A stretch of DNA of 64,000 nucleotides from JABDKJ01 sp964609215 (GTDB taxonomy: Bacteria > Bacteroidota > Bacteroidia > Flavobacteriales_D > JABDKJ01). The stretch lies in assembly GCA_964609215.1 (NCBI GenBank), contig CAZSQZ010000001.1, forward strand, positions 310,001-374,000, read 5' to 3'. The translations under genes and the position numbers were made by a program. Numbering within the stretch: position 1 is the first letter of the stretch; the number at the start of each line of letters is the position of its first letter. Below the pieces are notes generated by a model. That model searched no databases and was not told the DNA's origin. It was given only the letters and a program-made list of their open reading frames with translations. Of this stretch, positions 26,651-36,065 are shown piece after piece.

Positions 26651-28030
26651 ATGAGAAATCTGTTTCACTATTTTCTGATGGCATTTGCAACAACGATGTT
26701 GTTAGTATCATGTTTTCATGATGATAATCTTATACAAGCTACTTGCACGGATGGAATCTTAAATCAAGATGAAGAATTTGTGGATTGTGGAGGTCCAAAC
26801 TGTGACCCATGTGTTCCTACATGTGATAATGGTATTCAGGATATAGATGTTCCGAATAACTGGATTGAGCAAGGAATAGACTGCGGTGGTCCATGTGAAT
26901 CTTGTTGTGGAAATGGTGTAGTAGACGCTTTTGAGGAATGGGTTGATTGTGGAGGACCAGAGTGTGAGCCTTGCGAACAATGCGCAAATGGTGTTATGGA
27001 TGGAGCGGAAACTGGAATTGATTGTGATGACAATCCAGCTACAGATTGCCCACCTTGTTCTGAATTGTGCAATGACGGTTTATTAAATGGAAATGAGGAC
27101 TGTCCTGATTGTGGTGGTGCTTGTGTTCCTTGTGATAATTCATTTTGCTTCAATGGTCAGTTGGATGACAATTTTGATATCGAACAATTGAATGAAACTG
27201 GAATTGACTGCGGTGGATGTCAATGCCCTCCTTGCGCAGATTTATGTAATGACGGTATTCTTAATGGAAATGAAATAGAAATTGATTGCGGTGGTGATGA
27301 CTGTCCTCCATGTGCAGACCAATGTACTGATGGTATTCAAAATGGTTTAGAAACGGGAATTGATTGTGATGATGATCCAAGTACACCATGTCCATCATGC
27401 ATATCACTTTGTTCAAATGGAAGTTTTGATGGTGGAGAAGGAAATCAAGATTGTGGTGGGCCAGATTGTCCTCCTTGTAATCTGGTTTGTTTTATGACCT
27501 ATGACATAACTTATAACCCCGGAACTGGATTAGAGACTACCGATAGTTATGAGTCTTATGAACTTGATATGGTTTCAGGGAATAATCTCGGCCTTAAGCA
27601 AACATTTAACTATACTCCTCCAGTTATTGTTCCTCCTCCAGGAGCAGAAGCTTTATTTAGCTTAGCCGGAGGAATAAATCCATTGTTAATTTGGTCCGAT
27701 ATTAAGGCTCCAAACGATGCGGAAGAAATGTCAGGTTCTGGCGAATTAGATTTCACTCCAGGTACCTACACAATGAATAATTCTATAGTTATAGACCCAG
27801 ATGATAACTCTATGTTGACTTTCATTCCTCCGAATGATCCTACAATTGTTTATACATCTAATAACCCTGTGGGTATTCAATTACAAATCCAAACTTGGGA
27901 GTTCCAAGTAATTCCTGGTTTTCCAGCGACTTTTGAAATTGAAGCAACTTTTGAAGGGCAATTGTATGATGCAGCAAATGATGAGTTTATAAATGTAACC
28001 AACGGTCAGATTTTCCTATTTCAGGATTAA
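26651..28030 (+). CDS. Cys-rich tandem-repeat lipoprotein
   Basis: A 459-residue lipoprotein with lipobox LLVSC (cysteine 21). Residues about 31-285 hold around nine tandem units of 25-35 residues with the core C-x-(D/N)-G-x-x-(N/D)-G-x-E, then (I/V)-D-C-G-G, then C-x-P-C. The cysteine spacing is regular, so disulfides or metal binding are likely. The C-terminal 170 residues form an all-beta domain without cysteines after the first few residues. No enzyme motif is seen. It probably sits on the outer surface. It has its own promoter and a terminator shared with rsmI. The repeat resembles DCGG-type repeats seen in other Bacteroidota surface proteins. Confidence 0.8.
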   Translation: MRNLFHYFLMAFATTMLLVSCFHDDNLIQATCTDGILNQDEEFVDCGGPNCDPCVPTCDNGIQDIDVPNNWIEQGIDCGGPCESCCGNGVVDAFEEWVDCGGPECEPCEQCANGVMDGAETGIDCDDNPATDCPPCSELCNDGLLNGNEDCPDCGGACVPCDNSFCFNGQLDDNFDIEQLNETGIDCGGCQCPPCADLCNDGILNGNEIEIDCGGDDCPPCADQCTDGIQNGLETGIDCDDDPSTPCPSCISLCSNGSFDGGEGNQDCGGPDCPPCNLVCFMTYDITYNPGTGLETTDSYESYELDMVSGNNLGLKQTFNYTPPVIVPPPGAEALFSLAGGINPLLIWSDIKAPNDAEEMSGSGELDFTPGTYTMNNSIVIDPDDNSMLTFIPPNDPTIVYTSNNPVGIQLQIQTWEFQVIPGFPATFEIEATFEGQLYDAANDEFINVTNGQIFLFQD

Positions 28031-28049
28031 TTCTGAGCCAAAGACTTTG

Positions 28050-28082
28050 AAAAGCACTCTCCTAAAGGGGAGTGCTTTTTTA
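28050..28082. terminator. Bidirectional terminator between the lipoprotein gene and rsmI
   Basis: A stem of AAAGCACTCTCC-type sequence (28051-28062) pairs with its complement (28067-28079), with A-run and T-run on either side. It serves the plus-strand lipoprotein gene and the minus-strand rsmI operon, whose stop codon touches its T-run. Confidence 0.88.
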
Positions 28083-28754
28083 TTTTATAGCCTCTATAAT
28101 AAGAACGATTTCTCCCTTTGGGGGCTTCTCCCCGAAATGCGATATTAATTCCGTGCACGTGCCAATTAGATTTTCTTCGTAGACCTTACTTAGCTCCCTT
28201 GAAACACAAATTCTTCTCTCTCCTATTCTCTCAGCCAATTGACCAATAGTTTTCAAAATTCTATGAGGAGATTCATATAAAACAATCGTTCTCTTCTCTT
28301 CTTTTAGAAAGTCTAATTTTGTCTGCCTCCCCTTTTTATGTGGGAGAAAACCTTCGAAAACAAATTCATTTAATGGAAAACCAGAGTTGACTAAAGCAGG
28401 AACAAAAGCTGTTGCACCGGGTAAAGTACTTACCCTAATTTTTTCTCTCAAGCACTCCCGAACCAGAAGAAAGCCTGGGTCGGAAATTGCAGGAGTTCCA
28501 GCATCAGATATAAGGGCAAGCGTTTTGCCTCCCTTTAAATCTTTTAAAATATCCTCCAACACCCTATGTTCATTGTGTTGATGAAATGGTTTTAACGATG
28601 TTTGAATTTCATAGTGCTTGAAAAGTTTTCCGCTTGTTCTGGTGTCCTCCGCCAAAACATAGTCCACTTCCTTTAAGATTCTTAGGGCTCTTAAAGTAAT
28701 ATCTTCCAAATTTCCTATGGGAGTCGGAACTATATATAATTGAGGGTCAATCAA
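28080..28754 (-). CDS. rsmI: 16S rRNA (cytidine-2'-O-)-methyltransferase RsmI
   Basis: A 224-residue tetrapyrrole-methylase-fold enzyme that methylates the ribose of C1402 in 16S rRNA. The motifs are LYIVPTPIGNLEDITLRAL, EDTRTSGKL, ISDAGTPAISDPGFLLV and FEGFLPHKKGRQ. The open frame extends 17 codons further upstream, but those codons lie inside the M28 peptidase gene. The best start is TTG at 28754, which overlaps the peptidase stop by eight bases and puts the conserved block directly at the N-terminus. Confidence 0.95.
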   Translation of the reverse strand: MIDPQLYIVPTPIGNLEDITLRALRILKEVDYVLAEDTRTSGKLFKHYEIQTSLKPFHQHNEHRVLEDILKDLKGGKTLALISDAGTPAISDPGFLLVRECLREKIRVSTLPGATAFVPALVNSGFPLNEFVFEGFLPHKKGRQTKLDFLKEEKRTIVLYESPHRILKTIGQLAERIGERRICVSRELSKVYEENLIGTCTELISHFGEKPPKGEIVLIIEAIK

Positions 28755-30018
28755 AGCGTGAAACGAATCTGGTAAAGAGCTGGAAAATATCCTCAAACTC
28801 AACAAAGGTTAAATTAGAATATTGATCGTTAATATCGTGATAGGCCTTGCTTCCACCTAAAGTATAAATGAAAAAACAACGCACCCCTTTCTGAGTAAAC
28901 CAATAATGATCACTATTTGCTGCTGGCCCTCGAATTTTAACTTTACTTAATAAAGCCTCTTCCTTATTAATTTCTGTTAATGCCCTAAACTCTTCTTCAA
29001 ATAAAGTTCCATTGACTACAGTTATTCCTTCCTCTCCAGAACCCATCAAGTCTATATTCAAAAGAAATTTTATCCTTTCCAATGGAAACAAAGGATTGTC
29101 TACGTAATGCTTAGAGCCTAAAAGCCCTGCTTCTTCTCCTGCAAAAGCAATAAAAACTATTGAATATTTATTCTTCTGTTCAGAATAGTGTCGTGCCAAT
29201 TCCAGCAAATATGCTGTGCCGGAAGCATTATCGTTTGCACCATAAAAACAAGCTTCCTCTCCCATCATTCCCAAATGATCATAGTGGGCAGTAAATACAA
29301 TGAAAGAATCCGGCTCAATACTTCCCTTTACATAGGCTAACATGTTCATTGCCTTAAAATGGTCTCGAAATTCAGCCCCAACACCAATATTAATGGCTCT
29401 GCATTCCTCTGGAAAACTACTTTTCAGAACTTCAACTATTGGAAATTTGGTTTGTTCATTTCCAACTGACCATGTGAGCTTAGAATCATTCAAAACCACA
29501 ACGGGTAAATGAGCGGAGTGATAGTATTTCAAAGCATTAAAAAGTGCTAAAGAATCTTTATCCTGAACATTACTAGGGTCTAATACCAAAACAATTTTCT
29601 TGCCTGGAATAATCAGCTTTCCAGGTTCCGGAATGTCTGAAATATTGTCTTTATGGAAAATTACGGGCTCAAAAATTCCATAGCCTGAACCCGAAATAGG
29701 GTCTACATGATAGTCCACACCTGCAGTTAATTCATTTCCATCTATTGATATAGACAATGAGGAGGGGAACGTATTTACCCCCATCTCAAACTTCTGGCAA
29801 TAGTCTTTTTTAAATGACTTGAGCCCCAGGCTATCAAACTGAGCGTGTATATATCCGGCTGCTTTTTCAAGTCCGTTTTGAACATAACCTCTTCCTTTCA
29901 TTTCTGACGAGGAAAGAACTTTGGCCTGTTTTCTCAAATACGTTTCGTTTTGACTATAAAGAGTTCCGGAAACTAGGAGCATTAAAAAAACGGTATATAG
30001 AAAAAAGTTACGCTCCAA
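28747..30018 (-). CDS. Exported M28-family zinc peptidase
   Basis: A 423-residue protein with a signal peptide (residues 1-22, ending TLYSQ). The M28 di-zinc aminopeptidase core has its ligands in FTAHYDHLG, GANDNASGTAYLLE, AFAGEEAGLLGSKHY, LNIDLMG and SDHYWFTQKGV. It probably trims peptides in the periplasm. The start is TTG at 30018, overlapping the upstream gene by 11 bases. It is the middle gene of a minus-strand operon with an unknown acidic protein and rsmI. A second, diverged M28 gene lies at the right edge of the window. Confidence 0.9.
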   Translation of the reverse strand: MERNFFLYTVFLMLLVSGTLYSQNETYLRKQAKVLSSSEMKGRGYVQNGLEKAAGYIHAQFDSLGLKSFKKDYCQKFEMGVNTFPSSLSISIDGNELTAGVDYHVDPISGSGYGIFEPVIFHKDNISDIPEPGKLIIPGKKIVLVLDPSNVQDKDSLALFNALKYYHSAHLPVVVLNDSKLTWSVGNEQTKFPIVEVLKSSFPEECRAINIGVGAEFRDHFKAMNMLAYVKGSIEPDSFIVFTAHYDHLGMMGEEACFYGANDNASGTAYLLELARHYSEQKNKYSIVFIAFAGEEAGLLGSKHYVDNPLFPLERIKFLLNIDLMGSGEEGITVVNGTLFEEEFRALTEINKEEALLSKVKIRGPAANSDHYWFTQKGVRCFFIYTLGGSKAYHDINDQYSNLTFVEFEDIFQLFTRFVSRFD

Positions 30019-30697
30019 ATCTTCGATTCACTAATTCCTGAAATTCTTGAACCGTTTCATCCTCCATATTCCAATTATATTCGTCTTCCAGTTCTTGTAA
30101 AATTTGATTTGCTTCATCCAAAGAAGCACTTTCTTCTATTCTTTGAAGAGAATAATTAAAAACTTCTGAATTGTCTCCAAATAAGTTTTTCGTATAAGAG
30201 AACCTCTGATTAATGCTAATTGCTGACTTTATCTCATTTATAGCTTTATTCTCCATTTTTTCGGCAATACTATCACCTTCACTTTGCATTTTTTCCACTA
30301 TGCTTTCTTCTACCTCATCTTCTTTTATTTCAATTGAAGCCTCTTTCTCAACTTGATTTATACCGTCCATAATTGTCATCTGATTGACATTTACCGTTTC
30401 CTTTTTCTCCTCTTTACTCTCTTCCTCTTGCTGATCTTCTTCAACTTCTGTTTCTTTTATCTGAGGAACTTCCTTGACTTGAGAAGCCAATTGCTCAATG
30501 GCCTTATACTTTAGCACTATAAGCCTTTCCTGTAGCTCATTCAAATCCAGCAAGGTGCTTTCAATTTCCTTAAGGCTATATTTCCCATTTCCAATTAATT
30601 CAGCCTTTTCTTTGATTGCTCTTCCCAAATCAAAAAGGCTTTTGAAAGTATTGTTATTCATTCCTATATTGTCAAATAATAGCTCACAAATTTCCAT
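30008..30697 (-). CDS. Acidic coiled-coil hypothetical protein
   Basis: A 229-residue cytoplasmic protein with no signal peptide. The N-terminal third (about residues 13-70) is helical with heptad-like leucines. The middle (about 75-115) is a Glu/Lys-rich low-complexity stretch. The C-terminal part (about 150-225, FSYTKNLFGDNSEVFNYSLQRIEESASLDEANQIL) looks like a compact helical domain, of the kind seen in Bacteroidota proteins of unknown function. I do not recognise a function. It is first in the minus-strand operon with the M28 peptidase and rsmI. Confidence 0.75.
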   Translation of the reverse strand: MEICELLFDNIGMNNNTFKSLFDLGRAIKEKAELIGNGKYSLKEIESTLLDLNELQERLIVLKYKAIEQLASQVKEVPQIKETEVEEDQQEEESKEEKKETVNVNQMTIMDGINQVEKEASIEIKEDEVEESIVEKMQSEGDSIAEKMENKAINEIKSAISINQRFSYTKNLFGDNSEVFNYSLQRIEESASLDEANQILQELEDEYNWNMEDETVQEFQELVNRRFGA

Positions 30698-30704
30698 AAT
30701 TTTG
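30697..30704 (+). promoter_or_regulatory. -7 promoter element of tdk
   Basis: TAATTTTG is a perfect -7 match 33 bases before the TTG start of thymidine kinase at 30738. It overlaps the start codon of the divergent gene by one base. Confidence 0.55.
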
Positions 30705-30737
30705 TGAGGCTAACAAATCTCATATAAGAATAGTCAA

Positions 30738-31331
30738 TTGTTCCTCGAAAATCAAAAAAATATAAGCTCCGCTGGCTGGATAGAAATAATCGTTGGCAGT
30801 ATGTTTTCCGGTAAAACAGAAGAGCTTATTAGAAGGATAAAAAGAGCAAAGATTGCTAACCAAAAGACCGTAATCTATAAAGCTTCTGTTGATACCCGTT
30901 ATGATGATTCCAAAGTCGTTAGCCATGATGACAATTCCATTCTATCCATTCCCGTCAAATCTTCCATGGATATTTGGGAGAAAACTACGGATGAAAAAGT
31001 AGTTGGAATAGATGAGGCTCAATTCTTTGATAATAACCTCCCCAAAATCTGTTTTAACCTAGCAAATGCAGGTAAAAGAGTCATTCTTGCTGGCTTAGAT
31101 ATGGATTTTAAAGGACGTCCATTCGGTCCTATACCAACTATAATGGCACAAGCAGAATATGTAACCAAAGTGCATGCAATTTGCATGAGGTGCGGAGGAG
31201 TTGCCCAATTTTCACATAGAATAAGTGAGGGTGATGCATTGGTCGTTTTAGGCGAAACGGATAAGTATGAACCTCTCTGTAGAAGTTGCTTTGTAAAGGC
31301 AGAATTTGAAGAGTCAATTGAGAAAAGCTGA
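30738..31331 (+). CDS. tdk: Thymidine kinase
   Basis: A 197-residue type II thymidine kinase that phosphorylates thymidine in the salvage pathway. The P-loop is GSMFSGKTEEL (residues 20-30), the catalytic region is GIDEAQFFDNN, and a structural zinc is bound by CMRCGG and CRSC. No ATG is available before the P-loop in this frame, so TTG 30738 is the start. It is followed by the murF-alr fusion gene after seven bases and is probably the first gene of that operon. Confidence 0.95.
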   Translation: MFLENQKNISSAGWIEIIVGSMFSGKTEELIRRIKRAKIANQKTVIYKASVDTRYDDSKVVSHDDNSILSIPVKSSMDIWEKTTDEKVVGIDEAQFFDNNLPKICFNLANAGKRVILAGLDMDFKGRPFGPIPTIMAQAEYVTKVHAICMRCGGVAQFSHRISEGDALVVLGETDKYEPLCRSCFVKAEFEESIEKS

Positions 31332-31338
31332 ATAGCCA

Positions 31339-33759
31339 ATGAATTATTCAGTTTCTGATCTCATTTCTATAAGTAATGGAAGTCATTTATGCGGTCCAAA
31401 AAATAATTCAATTACCTCTTTCTCGATTGATAGTCGAAGAATTTGGTCCAAGAATTCTATAGCATTTATTGCTCTGAATGGAATAAATTTCAATGGTCAT
31501 GACTTTATTCAAATAGCTTACGATAAAGGAGTTAGAGTTTTTATCGTGTCCGAACCTCGAGACTTTTATTCTGAGCTAAAACATGCAGACTTTGTCCAAG
31601 TAGAACATTGTGTAGATGCTATACAAAAAATTGCTGTTGACCACAGATCAAAGTTTTCTTTCCCGTTGATTGGTATTACGGGAAGTAATGGAAAAACCAT
31701 TGTAAAAGAATGGCTTTCACAATGCATCGATGAAAAATATAAAGTCGTAAAAACACCTAAAAGTTACAATTCACAAATCGGTGTCCCTTTGTCCATTTTC
31801 GAAATCAAAAAAGATCATAACCTTGGCATATTTGAGGCGGGTATTTCTCGCCCCGGAGAAATGGAAAAATTAGCCAATATCCTAAGGCCGGACATCGGAA
31901 TTTTTACCAATATAGGAAATGCGCATGCAGAGTTTTTTAATAGTGAGGAAGAGAAGGCTCTTGAAAAAATCAAGCTATTCTATTCCTGTAAAAAGACTAT
32001 TTTTTGTGCTGATATAAAAACGGTTTCTGTTGCTGTCCAAAAATTAAAATCAGAAACTCTTTCGTGGTCAAGGAATGGGAAAGGAGATATAAATTTCTCC
32101 ATTTCAAATTTGGCTAAGGGTTCAGTGAAGGCATCGTCTCAAAAAGGTGATTTCATAATTCCATTTGACGATGATGTGTCCATTCAAAATTGCTTGCACG
32201 TTATAACAGCAATGATCTTGTTAGGCTTCTCCGAAACTGAAATAAACGAAAAAATAAAGGAGTTAAGTCAGGTTAGAATGCGCTTGGAGAATGTGGAAGG
32301 GCAATATAATTCCATCTACATTAACGATGTTTACAATAGCGATTTAAATTCATTTGAAGCGGCAGTAGAGTTACTAAAAAAAGAGAAGACAAAAGATGAA
32401 AAGCACCTCATCCTTTCTGAAATAAAGAATACTGGTTTCAGTCCAAATCAGATTGCACAAATAATAAGTAAGCAAGTTTTGGATTTACCCTTGGCATCAA
32501 TCCATCTTATTGGAAAGAATGCAAAAGCATATTCTTCTGCTTTTACAGGCAACATTAAATACTACGAAAGCACTAATAAATTTCTTGAGCAAATACATGC
32601 AAATAATTTTAAAAATAGTGCGGTACTGGTAAAGGGTTCAAGACTATTTCGATTGGAACGTATAACCCGCAAATTCCAAAAGAAGACCCATAAAACCGTA
32701 CTTGAAGTAAATCTAAGTCAGATACAAGAAAATCTTAATTTCTACCGTTCAAAACTCAAACCTGAGACCGAGTTGATAGTAATGGTAAAAGCATTTTCCT
32801 ATGGTTCTGGTTCCCATGAAATTGCTCAGGTTCTAGAGAACAACAACGTAGATTATTTAGCAGTTGCATACGTGGACGAAGGTCTTGCGTTAAGGGACAA
32901 AAACATCCAGATTCCAATCATGGTTATGAATCCAGAAGATCCAGAAGTAGAAACTCTTATTTCCAGTAATTTGCATCCTGTTATCTACTCTTTTGAATCT
33001 TTAGAACACTACAGGCCCTTTGCCAAGGATATCCAAATTCATATTAAAATTGATACTGGAATGCATAGGCTTGGATTTGCCATGAACGAATTAGAATGTC
33101 TTTCTTCTCTTTTACAAGAAAGTGATTTTAATGTCCTAAGCGTTTTCACCCATCTTGCTGCCAGCGGAGAGAAAGAACATGACGCATTTACCATTCAACA
33201 ACTTGAGCTATTCAAAGAGGCGCAAAAAAAATTAGGTCTTAAGAACGTAAAATATCATGCGCTAAATACATCTGGGATTTCTCGTTTTCCGGAAAGTCAG
33301 TTTGATATGGTAAGACTTGGAATAGGATTATACGGGGCGTCTCAAATTAGAAGTGAAAGAGCTTTTCTAAAACCTGCTGTTCGCTTAATAAGCTCTATTT
33401 CTCAAATCAAAAAAGTACTTAAAGAAGAATCTGTTGGCTATTCCAGAGGCTTTATTGCAGATAAAGACCTTACTATTGGTATCATCCCAATTGGTTATGC
33501 GGATGGTATTCATCGTTGCTTTGGAAATGGAAATGGCAGCGTTTATATCAATGGTGATTTTGTTAAGACTGTTGGAAATATCTGCATGGATATGTGTATG
33601 GTAGATTTGACAGAAACGCATTGCAAGGTTGGTGATGAAGTTGAATTTTTTGGCGAAAGAAAAGACATTGAAAAAACAGCTGAAGAAATGAAGACTATAT
33701 CATATGAAGTTCTAGCAAGTGTTTCTCAGCGCGTGAAAAGAGTATTTTATTTTGATTAG
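31339..33759 (+). CDS. murF-alr: MurF ligase - alanine racemase fusion
   Basis: An 806-residue fusion typical of Bacteroidota. Residues about 1-450 form UDP-MurNAc-tripeptide:D-Ala-D-Ala ligase, with the ATP site GITGSNGKTIVKEWL at 112-126 and a Mur central domain. Residues about 455-806 form alanine racemase, with the PLP lysine K484 in MVKAFSYGSG and the second catalytic region VGYSRGF ... GIIPIGYADG. One polypeptide thus supplies D-alanine and uses the dipeptide made from it in the cytoplasm. In the ligase half the IYINDVYNSDLNSFEAAV motif is MurF-like. The D-Ala-D-Ala ligase gene is not in the window. Confidence 0.96.
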   Translation: MNYSVSDLISISNGSHLCGPKNNSITSFSIDSRRIWSKNSIAFIALNGINFNGHDFIQIAYDKGVRVFIVSEPRDFYSELKHADFVQVEHCVDAIQKIAVDHRSKFSFPLIGITGSNGKTIVKEWLSQCIDEKYKVVKTPKSYNSQIGVPLSIFEIKKDHNLGIFEAGISRPGEMEKLANILRPDIGIFTNIGNAHAEFFNSEEEKALEKIKLFYSCKKTIFCADIKTVSVAVQKLKSETLSWSRNGKGDINFSISNLAKGSVKASSQKGDFIIPFDDDVSIQNCLHVITAMILLGFSETEINEKIKELSQVRMRLENVEGQYNSIYINDVYNSDLNSFEAAVELLKKEKTKDEKHLILSEIKNTGFSPNQIAQIISKQVLDLPLASIHLIGKNAKAYSSAFTGNIKYYESTNKFLEQIHANNFKNSAVLVKGSRLFRLERITRKFQKKTHKTVLEVNLSQIQENLNFYRSKLKPETELIVMVKAFSYGSGSHEIAQVLENNNVDYLAVAYVDEGLALRDKNIQIPIMVMNPEDPEVETLISSNLHPVIYSFESLEHYRPFAKDIQIHIKIDTGMHRLGFAMNELECLSSLLQESDFNVLSVFTHLAASGEKEHDAFTIQQLELFKEAQKKLGLKNVKYHALNTSGISRFPESQFDMVRLGIGLYGASQIRSERAFLKPAVRLISSISQIKKVLKEESVGYSRGFIADKDLTIGIIPIGYADGIHRCFGNGNGSVYINGDFVKTVGNICMDMCMVDLTETHCKVGDEVEFFGERKDIEKTAEEMKTISYEVLASVSQRVKRVFYFD

Positions 33760-34492
33760 CGGTATCATCACGACATATAATGAAGAAGATAATATTGAAG
33801 GTGCTTTATCTTCAATAGAATGGCTAGATGAATTGATTGTTGTTGATTCGTTTAGCTCAGATCGTACTGTTGAGATAGCAAAGTCTAAGGGAGCAAAAAT
33901 TCTACAACGCGAATACGATAATCCATCCTCTCAAAAGAATTGGGCTATTCCTCAAGCTCGCTATGAATGGATCTTGCTATTAGATGCTGATGAACGTTGC
34001 ACTGATGAATTAAAGACAGAAGTCCTTGCTACAGTTAAGAACCCAAATTGCGATGCGTACTGGATTCCTCGAAAGAACTATTTTATGGGTAAGCATGTGA
34101 AATACAGTGGTTGGCAAGGTGATAAAGTTATTCGATTATTCAGAAGAGATACCTGCAAGTACAATGACAACTGGGTTCATGAGGAAATAATAACAGATAA
34201 AAAGGTTGGCTTTCTGAGCTCTAAGCTTATCCATAACACCTATAAAAACATTCCTCACTATAAGGCAAAAATGGAGCGATATGCTGAATATGCCGTTCAG
34301 GATTTGCTTAAAAAAAAGAAGTCCGTTGGTTTTTTCCATCTCCACATAAAACCTATTGCTAGGTTTCTTAAACATTATATTTTCCAATTAGGTGTTTTGG
34401 ATGGAAAGGTAGGGCTTACTATAAGCAAGATTTCAGCACACTACGTTAAATTGAAGTATCAAAAACTTAAAAAGCATTTAGATTCTATTTAA
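33752..34492 (+). CDS. Family 2 glycosyltransferase (WaaE/KdtX-like)
   Basis: A 246-residue GT-A glycosyltransferase. The nucleotide-sugar-binding start is GIITTYNEEDNIEGAL, the aspartate motif is LLLDADERC at about residues 86-94, and FYHLHIKP-like FFHLHIKPIARFLKHYIFQ lies near the end. It resembles enzymes that add sugars to the lipopolysaccharide core. The start is TTG 33752, overlapping the murF-alr stop by eight bases. Its 3' end overlaps the convergent O-antigen ligase-like gene by eight bases. Confidence 0.9.
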   Translation: MISGIITTYNEEDNIEGALSSIEWLDELIVVDSFSSDRTVEIAKSKGAKILQREYDNPSSQKNWAIPQARYEWILLLDADERCTDELKTEVLATVKNPNCDAYWIPRKNYFMGKHVKYSGWQGDKVIRLFRRDTCKYNDNWVHEEIITDKKVGFLSSKLIHNTYKNIPHYKAKMERYAEYAVQDLLKKKKSVGFFHLHIKPIARFLKHYIFQLGVLDGKVGLTISKISAHYVKLKYQKLKKHLDSI

Positions 34493-35930
34493 TTTTTATC
34501 GGCCTGTTGGTAACAAAAAAGCAATAGAAGAAAGTAACAAAAGTGACTCCCACCTGCGTTTCTAAAGTATCCTCCGTAATAAAACTCAAAGAAGAGATTA
34601 TTAAGAAAGCAGTAAATAAAAAACCTCTCTTTTCAGCCAAAAATGGATAGAAAAAACAAACTAAAAAAATCACAAAACCTATTACTCCGAAAGTAGCGGC
34701 AATACTTAAATATTGATTGTGAATTCTATATCTGTACTTCTCGCTTAACAAGGTTCCGTTTAGCTCGTACTCTTTATTGAGCTCATCTTTCACATCTCCT
34801 GTTCCAGTCCCTAAGAATTTATTTTTCAAGAAGACTCCCCAACCTGCTCGCCAAAATTCCGTTCTCATAAATAAAGAATTTCCCGAGGGGTCAGCCCCAT
34901 TTTCAAAAGCAGTGTATTCATAGAACAACTCATTCAATCTTTTTTCAATAGGATTCCATTCATTTTCACTACAATTAGTAATACCCGATTCTATATTCTG
35001 AATGTCATTTATTGATAAATTTTCTACACCCAATCTATCCTTTTTCAGACCTTTTGAGGTTATATATCTCTTCAGGGTGCTATAAATATTCTGTCCTCTT
35101 TGATCCTTTCCATCATATCGGTAATCACTTTTCTCATTCCAAGCTTCTCTGAGCTCATTAGGTGCAAAATTTACTTCCGTATAATATCCATTCTCCTTAA
35201 ATGTACGCTCTCTTAAATGAATATACTCTTCCCCATCGGCAGTAAATTGATCGAGTTCATTCAAGTTCTCCTTTGGTGTAAAATATTTGCTGTGGACTCC
35301 TAAAACATACAAGGTCGCTGCACAAGAGATTCCTATTACACCTAATATCAGAAGTCTGGAGAAACCTCTTTTCCAATTTCTTAACGCCCATGCAATGGAA
35401 AGTATAACCGCTGTGCCAAACGACACAACAAGCCCTGTGGTAATTTGCGCTTTATAAATGAAAAGCAAGAACCAAAGTGTAAGAAAAACATAGGCAATTT
35501 TCCAAAATAACTTTTCATTCAGAAAGCTAAATGTCATATAAAAAAATGCCAAAGCAATCATGAGCCCCATTCTGATATGGGAAGTATAAATCATCGCTTC
35601 CCTTAAGTCTGAAAGATTCTGACTTACTATTTTATAGAAGGAAAGTAGGGTTGATAAAAATAATGCCAATATGAAAATCTTCATTAACCACTGTGAACCA
35701 CTTTGTTTCAAGTTGGGAGCCCCTGCAAATAAGATGGGTAACGCCAACAAGGGCAATTTGGTTCTAAGGTCATTTAAAGCATAATCAAAATTACTTGTGT
35801 AGAAAAGTCCAACAACATGTAAAAGAAAAATAAACGATAAAAATACCAATGGTGGTTTTGAAAAGAAGCGTTTGAATTTATAGCCAAAAGAAAAGCCATT
35901 TAGTATTGCATCAATAATCCATGCTCCCAA
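34485..35930 (-). CDS. O-antigen ligase-like polytopic membrane protein
   Basis: A protein of at least 481 residues with about ten hydrophobic segments and a large extramembrane loop (about residues 225-365), fitting the O-antigen ligase/Wzy superfamily. The stretch RAGWGVFLKNKFLGTGTGDV and RIHNQYLSIAATFG is typical for this group. The first canonical start is TTG 35930, but the same frame stays open back to the ctpA stop at 36066. Those 45 codons encode a good membrane segment (LYFIGFAQIVIGLSLGVFLI) without any ATG, GTG or TTG. The real start may therefore be a rare codon near 36056. It is the last gene of the DUF4271-hemD-rnpA-ctpA run. Confidence 0.8.
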   Translation of the reverse strand: MGAWIIDAILNGFSFGYKFKRFFSKPPLVFLSFIFLLHVVGLFYTSNFDYALNDLRTKLPLLALPILFAGAPNLKQSGSQWLMKIFILALFLSTLLSFYKIVSQNLSDLREAMIYTSHIRMGLMIALAFFYMTFSFLNEKLFWKIAYVFLTLWFLLFIYKAQITTGLVVSFGTAVILSIAWALRNWKRGFSRLLILGVIGISCAATLYVLGVHSKYFTPKENLNELDQFTADGEEYIHLRERTFKENGYYTEVNFAPNELREAWNEKSDYRYDGKDQRGQNIYSTLKRYITSKGLKKDRLGVENLSINDIQNIESGITNCSENEWNPIEKRLNELFYEYTAFENGADPSGNSLFMRTEFWRAGWGVFLKNKFLGTGTGDVKDELNKEYELNGTLLSEKYRYRIHNQYLSIAATFGVIGFVIFLVCFFYPFLAEKRGFLFTAFLIISSLSFITEDTLETQVGVTFVTFFYCFFVTNRPIKIK

Positions 35931-36065
35931 AACAAAAAAGGTTCCAAAGCTGATTAAAAAAACACCAAGGGATAGTCCAATAACTATCTGCGCAAAGCCA
36001 ATAAAATAAAGGTATGGCAGATACTTTGGAAGATATGTTTTAAGTAACGAAGCGATTCCTTGAAA

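Noticed and set aside
26759..27153. Minus-strand open frames across the Cys-repeat gene
   Set aside because: They are shadows of the repeat codons with no start context or known fold.
28146..28166. CACGTG inside rsmI as a third parS site
   Set aside because: The flanks (GTG before, CC after) do not match the TGTTTC/GGAACA arms of parS.
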